DNA of 64,000 bases from Plasmodium coatneyi. Its lineage: Eukaryota; Apicomplexa; Aconoidasida; Haemosporida; Plasmodiidae. This document shows positions 58,816 through 64,000 of this stretch, piece by piece. The notes beneath the pieces are model-generated. The model was not told the origin of the DNA. It did not search any database and saw only the letters and a list, made by a program, of their open reading frames with translations. The translations under genes were made by a program, and so were the position numbers. Location of the stretch: positions 1,116,001 to 1,180,000 of the forward strand of contig NC_033564.1 of the NCBI RefSeq assembly GCF_001680005.1. The letters run 5' to 3'. Position 1 is the first letter of the stretch; every line of letters starts with the position of its first letter.

Positions 58816-59690
58816 TTTTTTAACAATTATCTTTAAACGAATGATGATCCCTCAAAATAGCGGCGTATAAAAGAATGGTTTCGTATTGGTGTGTAGGGGG
58901 GTTACCACGGAGGAAGCGGGGCAGTGGAGTTATTTCCCCAAAAGGGTACACATGCGATATCGGAGCGGGGTTAGTAACATACCTATGAGATGCACCCCCC
59001 ACAGCACATACACGTGGCAGCAGTCTGTACATATTTCCTCTCTGCTTGTAGCCACCGGAACTCCAAGAAGGGGGGTTAAAAGAACGGAAAGGGTAACCCT
59101 TAAAATGTAAATGGACAAGTGGTACAATCACACAGATGTTCGCGTCTGGTGCCCCTCACCATGTAGACAGAAGGCAACGTCGGAATAGTGCATGCTTCGA
59201 CAGTAATTTAAGGTGGGGGAAGCGATTCTAAAAATGATGGACGCGCGATTAAGTTTATATTTCTGGTTGCGAGCTTCGGACAAGGGAAAGTAACGTAAGT
59301 GGCACAAAGTGGTGCCTATCTTAATGGATGGGTGCGTACAACGTTCAGGTTATATGCGACATCTTCCTTTTCACCTATACGGGCTAGGCAATGATGTATA
59401 TTATACTGTTCACCTAGCGATGAAATGCCAAAAATGTGAACCGAAAAATGTGACGGATATCAGAATGTAAGTGCAGTCCACGAAGGGTAAAACTGGGTCA
59501 TTGTAACACAGGGGAGTATATATACATAAGCGTACGGACTAATAGGCAGGAAATAAGCAGACTTACCATGTACCACTAACGCCCATGATGATGTACCATT
59601 TTCGGAAGAATTAAGCACGGCTAGTGATATATCTGCCTACTCCCGTGTCTCGTATTAAATGCTAATAATAACTCGCTGGGAGTTGTGTGA
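58816..59690. other. Spacer after the eRF3 copy
   Basis: Sequence of higher complexity than the arrays around it, with short open frames on both strands but no recognised domain or splice-consistent gene. Confidence 0.5.
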
Positions 59691-60152
59691 AGGAACAAAA
59701 AAAAAAAAAAAAAAACCTTCCTATGCACCTCTTGCATTTTCTTAGAGATAAAAAGGATGAGAACCTACCATCATTCAACTGTCTCGTTCTCTTCCTTTTT
59801 TCCCTTAAATTCATTTGCACAATACAAGAAAGAAAATTTCTTACAAATTTCTTCATTTACTTTTCATATTTCTCAAAAAAAAGAAGAAAAAACATTTAAA
59901 GGAAAAGAAATAAAAGAAAAAGAAGAATTGAAGAGAAAAGAAAAAAAGGAAAGGAAGGAAGCAATTTTAAGAAGGAAAAAAAAGAAAAAGCAAAAAGGAA
60001 AAAGAAAGGTGGGTAATTCCTTCTTCTCCCTTTTTCCTTAGAAGAGTGCAAAAAGAGCGGTATATGGGTAATATGTACATGAGAAGGGGGAAGGGAATAT
60101 TGCTTCTCCCTCTCTTTCTTTTAAAGAAATAAAAGGAAGGAAAAAGGAAAAG

Positions 60153-60189
<37 letters not shown>

Positions 60190-60450
60190 GAAGTAAGAAG
60201 TAAGAAGTAAGAAGTAAGAAGAAGAAAAAAAATTTTAAGAGAAAAAAGAAGGAAAGGAAAAAAAAAGAAGGAAAATAAAAAGAAAAAAAAGAAAAAAAGA
60301 AAAAAAGAAAAAAAGAAAAAAAGAAAAAAAGTAAGAAAAGGAAGAAAAGAAAGCATGAGGAGGGTAGAGTGTGCACTTTCTACTCCTACATACGTATATA
60401 TGCGTAAGATGGGGGGAAGAATAGTACAGAAGGAAAATTTTAATTGCGTC
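59690..60450. repeat. Purine-rich repeat array upstream of SICAvar C
   Basis: It contains GAAAGGTGGGTAATTCCTTC near 60005, then a GAGTGCAAAAAGAGCGG core, a 31-base A-run (about 60151-60181), four AAGTAAG units (60190-60217) and AAAAAGAAAA repeats. It is the third example of the array type found before genes A and B. Confidence 0.7.
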
Positions 60451-61123
60451 TTCCTTCTTTTAAAAGGAACTCCTTATTTTGAGCGTTCATAAGAATTGCT
60501 CATAGGAATTGTTCCGCATGAATAACATTCCCTTTTTTTTTTCGTAATAATTATTTCTTTCTGGATGAATATATATTTAATGATGTTCCTGCAATTTTCT
60601 CCGTTAATTTTTTTTCCTGTTAACAACATTTTTATATTAATTTGGAACAAATGCGCATGAAGAAAGTACCTTGTCACAGGGATAGAAGTTGTGTTAAGCT
60701 TAACTGTAAAATTTGTATACAAAACAGAATAAAAAATAAGAAATAAGTAGGGAACGAATAAGTTATATAAGAAGAAGCAAGAAGGAATGGAAAAAAGGGG
60801 AAGAATAGAATAAGGTGCTGCATGGTGACAGAAAGGAATATATATAACATATGCATAACAATGTTGCTTTTAAAAAATGAATAAAAAAAAAGATAAAAGA
60901 AAGAATAACAAAAAAAGAAGAATGAAACAAAAAACAAACAAAGAAAAGCAAAAAGGAGCAGAAAGAGTGAAAAAAATGAATGAACAAAATTCCGCACATA
61001 CTTCTGGAAAAAAATTAGTCAAAGGACGATAGTACGTGTGAAAGGAATGTGTTCCATGTAATGCATGATGAAATGTTATTCTTACCTAATAAGTGAACCG
61101 AATTATTGAGTAGGTGGTAAAAA
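60451..61123. promoter_or_regulatory. Upstream region and leader of SICAvar C
   Basis: AT-rich sequence with no supported gene. The last part, CCGAATTATTGAGTAGGTGG at 61098-61117, matches the leader of gene A (CCAAATTATTAAATAGTGGG) directly before the ATG. Confidence 0.45.
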
Positions 61124-63282
61124 ATGACTTCGAGTAATGAATTTGATAAATTAGTGGACCAATGGATAGAAGAAGGGGGTTATCCGGAAAAGAAAGATGG
61201 GGAAGTAAGCACTAAGAAGGGGAAAAGTTCTATATGTCATAGGAGTTGAATGATCAGTGGGCGGAATACTTTTTCCCTGTAATTCACGGAAGGGGAATAC
61301 CTTGGACGGGCGAATTAATTTTAATTATGTTATTTTAATTTATAGGGGAAGCTGTTGAAAAAAATAGAAGAGTGGGCTTCAGAATTCCATGAAAGAATGA
61401 ACAGTACGGAGAATGATGAATTGGGAAGGAGTGGATGCGACATGGTTTATCAGGGGAAAACGGGAGTACCACCGTGGGAGAGAAAGTTGTGTGTGTATAT
61501 TTTAGGGAATTTATGGAGGATTAAGGAAAAAAAGGAGGGTGATGAGGACCGTAATGGAATAAATGGAAAAATGAGAGAATATGTTCAATGTACAATAATG
61601 AATCTATGGTTATATATATACCAGTATATATATTGTGAAATGACAAGTATAATGCAAAGCGCCTATGAAGCAATGCAGATTTTCTACAAAACGCTCCAGA
61701 CCAAACAGGGGGAAAACTACAGTATATGCGAGTACGGAAAATTCACTACTATGAAAATAGGAAGCACAAATATATTGGACTATATATTTAATAGAACGAG
61801 GACAAGAGGGCAACTTATGGGAAAAATAAAGGAAATGAAGCCGGGAGATTACTGTGATAGGAAAAGAAATAATGTTAACAAGGAGGACGAAGCAGAAAAT
61901 GGGGAAAAAGAGAAATATAAAACGGTCGAGGCGGAAGTTCCAGATTTACAGAATAAATTAGCAATAGTGAAGAGGAATTTACAGAAAGTAGCACAATCTG
62001 TACCAGCTCGCCCTAATGGACAGATCCCACCACATCAACCAACAGTATCAGCAGGACAACCAAGTGCAGCAGCAGCACCGCAACAAAAAATGACCACGCA
62101 GCAGTTTAATTTCATATCCCAATTATTGGAAAGATGGATAAGGGCAGGAAAAGTGGGAGATTTGGACAATTTTGGGGTAAATGAGCTCTTTTTAAATATA
62201 TGAAAAAAGGAGAAAAGTTGTAGAGTGATATAATGTAGGAATAATGTATTGAAAAAGTTTCCATAGTTTAGTTTAAATAGGAAAAATGTGTACACATATA
62301 TATGTTTCCGATAATACGTTCCTCCACTTGTAGGACCTTATATGGAAGGATCTGAAGAAATTCTGGCAAGACATGATGTATAATATAGAGGTGGATGGAA
62401 AGGAGGATGGAGAAATGTGTTCCACGTTGAGCAAGGACACCAACGAGGAAAAAGGGTTATGCAAACTTCTAGCAAGAATGTTTCTTTGGATGGATGGATT
62501 AAAGCAAGAGCACGAAGACCAAGGGCCGAAGGGAGTAAGGCGCACTTACTGGAAAAAAAGAGAGGATGGGGATGAACTAGAAAAGGAGGAGCTCAAATCT
62601 TATTATAGGTGTTTAATTGGAAAACTTACTATTCTAAAAATGTTAGGACAACATTGTAAGTTAAAGGAAGTATCAAAACACATTAAAAGTGAAATAGACA
62701 TGAAAAGAAAGAATTTTAACGGTGGGAATCAACTCTGTAAGGACGTGGATTTCGGAAGTTTATATTTGGGGAAAAAGTTCATGTGGGATAAAATTAAAGA
62801 ATGGATAGATGATTTTAATATTGGAGATGATTATGGTGTTGGGTTACCGAAAGTAGATAAAGAAAACAGCAAATTGCACACAATAAGGGACGAAGTACAA
62901 AACAATACAATTTGCCCAAAGGGCGGGGAAAAAAGTATTGACCCAGAAACCTTACAAAATTTAGAAATAAAAGTTATCGACGACGATAATGAAGACCTAT
63001 CCCTAGAGGAAGCCACTGACCATCCCGAGAAGAAACCTTCAGGGAAGGAAGAGTTGAATAAAGTATTGAAGGAAGCGGAAGTAAAGAAGGAAGAAGATGA
63101 GACTGTCCTTGTACAACGGATAAAGGATTCATTGTGGAACAAATTTCAAGAGCATAAGGCAGGTGTTCAAAAGAGGCATCAGGAAAAATTAGCTAAGTCG
63201 AATGAGCAGGGCGAACAAGATCAGGGGACACAGAGAGTACAACTACCACAGAAACCACAAGCACCACCACCTAAACCGCAAG
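61124..63282 (+). CDS. SICAvar: SICAvar variant antigen, gene C (first three exons; continues past the window)
   Basis: Exons 61124-61204 (MTSSNEFDKLVDQW), 61346-62176 and 62334-63282 are joined in phase 0. The third exon ends in phase 1 at GTAAGT (63283), the phase that SICAvar A exon 4 and SICAvar B exon 2 also use. Exon 2 is a SICA-alpha module close to exon 2 of gene A (LCVYILGNLWRIKE, REYVQCTIMNLWLYIYQ, YSICEYG, then TTQQFNFISQLLERW). Exon 3 is a second alpha module (LCKLLARMFLWMDG, YYRCLIGKLTILKMLGQHCK), followed by an acidic Lys/Glu stretch and a Pro-rich end. Cysteine-rich beta exons, the membrane exon and the tail must lie beyond 64000. An unspliced frame would stop at 63324. Confidence 0.88.
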
Positions 63283-64000
63283 GTAAGTATAAAATAAGAA
63301 GAGAGAAAAAATATATATATAAATAAGAACAATATTTAGGAGGGAGGGTCTAAGGAGGAGGAAGGAAGGAAACGAAGGAGGTCTAAGGAGGAGAGAGGGA
63401 AGGAGATCTAAGGAAGGAAGGAACGGGAAGGAAAGGAATGGAAAGGAAAAAGGAGGAAGAGTGTACAAAATATAATGACCCACCTTAACAATACTAACAC
63501 CTTACTAACAACCCTAACCACTGTCCTTTCGTCCTTTCTTTCTTTTTTTTTTTTTTGTTCCTTTCTTCCCTTTTCCCCCCTTTTTCTTTTTCCTTTCTTT
63601 TAAGGGAGTGGAAAAAAAGAAAAAAGGGGGAAAAAGAAAAAGAAGGAACAAAAAAAAAAAAAAAAAAGAAAGAAAGGACGAAAGAGAAAGAAAAAAAAAG
63701 GACGAAAGAAAAGAAAAAAAAAAGGACGAATGAGAAGAAGGAAAGAGCGAAAGAGGGGGTGGAAAGGGTGTACATAATATCATCATCCTACTACCACATC
63801 ACCATCACCATTTCTACCACCATTACTACCTTACAATTTTTTTTGTATAGTCTCCTTTCTTTCTTTTTTTTTTATTTTGGTTTCTTTCTTCCTTTTCCTC
63901 CCCTTTTTCTTCTTTTCTACTCCCTTAAAGGAAAGGAAAAAGAAAAAGGGGAGGAAAAGGAAGAAAGAAACCAAAATAAAAAAAAAAGAAAGAAAGGAGA
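63283..64000 (+). repeat. Start of SICAvar C intron 3, low complexity
   Basis: It holds GGAAGGAAGG- and C/T-rich tracts, GGACGAAAGA units (63674-63730) and CATCACCATTTCTACCACC near 63798, similar to intron 4 of gene A. An imperfect fold-back occurs at 63558-63650. It ends in the long inverted repeat at 63851-64000. No acceptor is identified inside the window. Confidence 0.65.
63851..64000. repeat. Perfect 62-nt inverted repeat (hairpin) in SICAvar C intron 3
   Basis: The left arm 63851-63912 (starting TCTCCTTTCTTTC, then ten T, then ATTTTGG) is the exact reverse complement of 63939-64000 (ending GAAAGAAAGGAGA). The spacer is 26 bases. The left arm is nearly all pyrimidine except for ATTTTGG. 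Confidence 0.9.

Noticed and set aside
59967..60376. Phe/Leu-rich minus-strand frames
   Set aside because: They translate the purine-rich array before SICAvar C; pure low complexity.

Overview
The window looks like an internal stretch of a chromosome from a simian malaria parasite that carries SICAvar and kir families (Plasmodium knowlesi, or close relatives such as P. coatneyi). The reasons are multi-exon genes with GTAAG/(C/T)AG introns, long poly-A/poly-T tracts, asparagine/lysine-rich inserts in conserved proteins, SICA-type cysteine-rich exons, and a kir-like fragment. Species assignment is inference.

Region 1 (1-36485) is conserved core sequence. It holds the C-terminal half of a dynein heavy chain (+, with a homopolymer frameshift and an unannotated-looking last exon), a 2079-residue protein with two SANT/Myb domains (-), a 6.1 kb divergent intergenic gap, CDPK7 (+, EF-hands / Cys-rich / PH / kinase), a four-exon F-box/LRR protein (+), a RING + LON-type tail-anchored protein (+) and a two-exon translation release factor eRF3 (+). 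From memory, dynein heavy chain and CDPK7 are near neighbours on P. falciparum chromosome 11, so this block is probably syntenic.

Region 2 (about 37230-56600) is a variant-antigen island. Each SICAvar gene is preceded by a purine/pyrimidine-rich repeat array with inverted repeats. SICAvar gene A (38688-45593, 8 exons) and gene B (48053-53575, 9 exons) can be assembled with every splice phase fitting. Both end in the usual transmembrane exon and cytoplasmic-tail exon. The tail exons encode repeats whose DNA contains telomere-like heptamers GGGTTTA/GGGTTCA. A kir pseudogene (from 55718) follows a six-copy CCCTAATATAAATTTGTCAC repeat.

Region 3 (56608-58815) is a second copy of the 2.2 kb eRF3 segment. 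It is joined in frame to the kir pseudogene, so an open reading frame encodes a KIR-derived N-terminus followed by the complete eRF3 GTPase core. By hand comparison the two copies differ at about 55 synonymous sites but only one amino acid, while the intron differs by about 12 percent. That pattern says the copy is under strong purifying selection and is not a decaying pseudogene. I regard this chimeric second eRF3, embedded in an antigen-gene island, as the most interesting feature of the window.

Region 4 (about 59690-64000) has another purine-rich array and the first three exons of a third SICAvar gene (C), which runs off the end. Its third intron contains a perfect 62-nt inverted repeat ending at the last base of the window.
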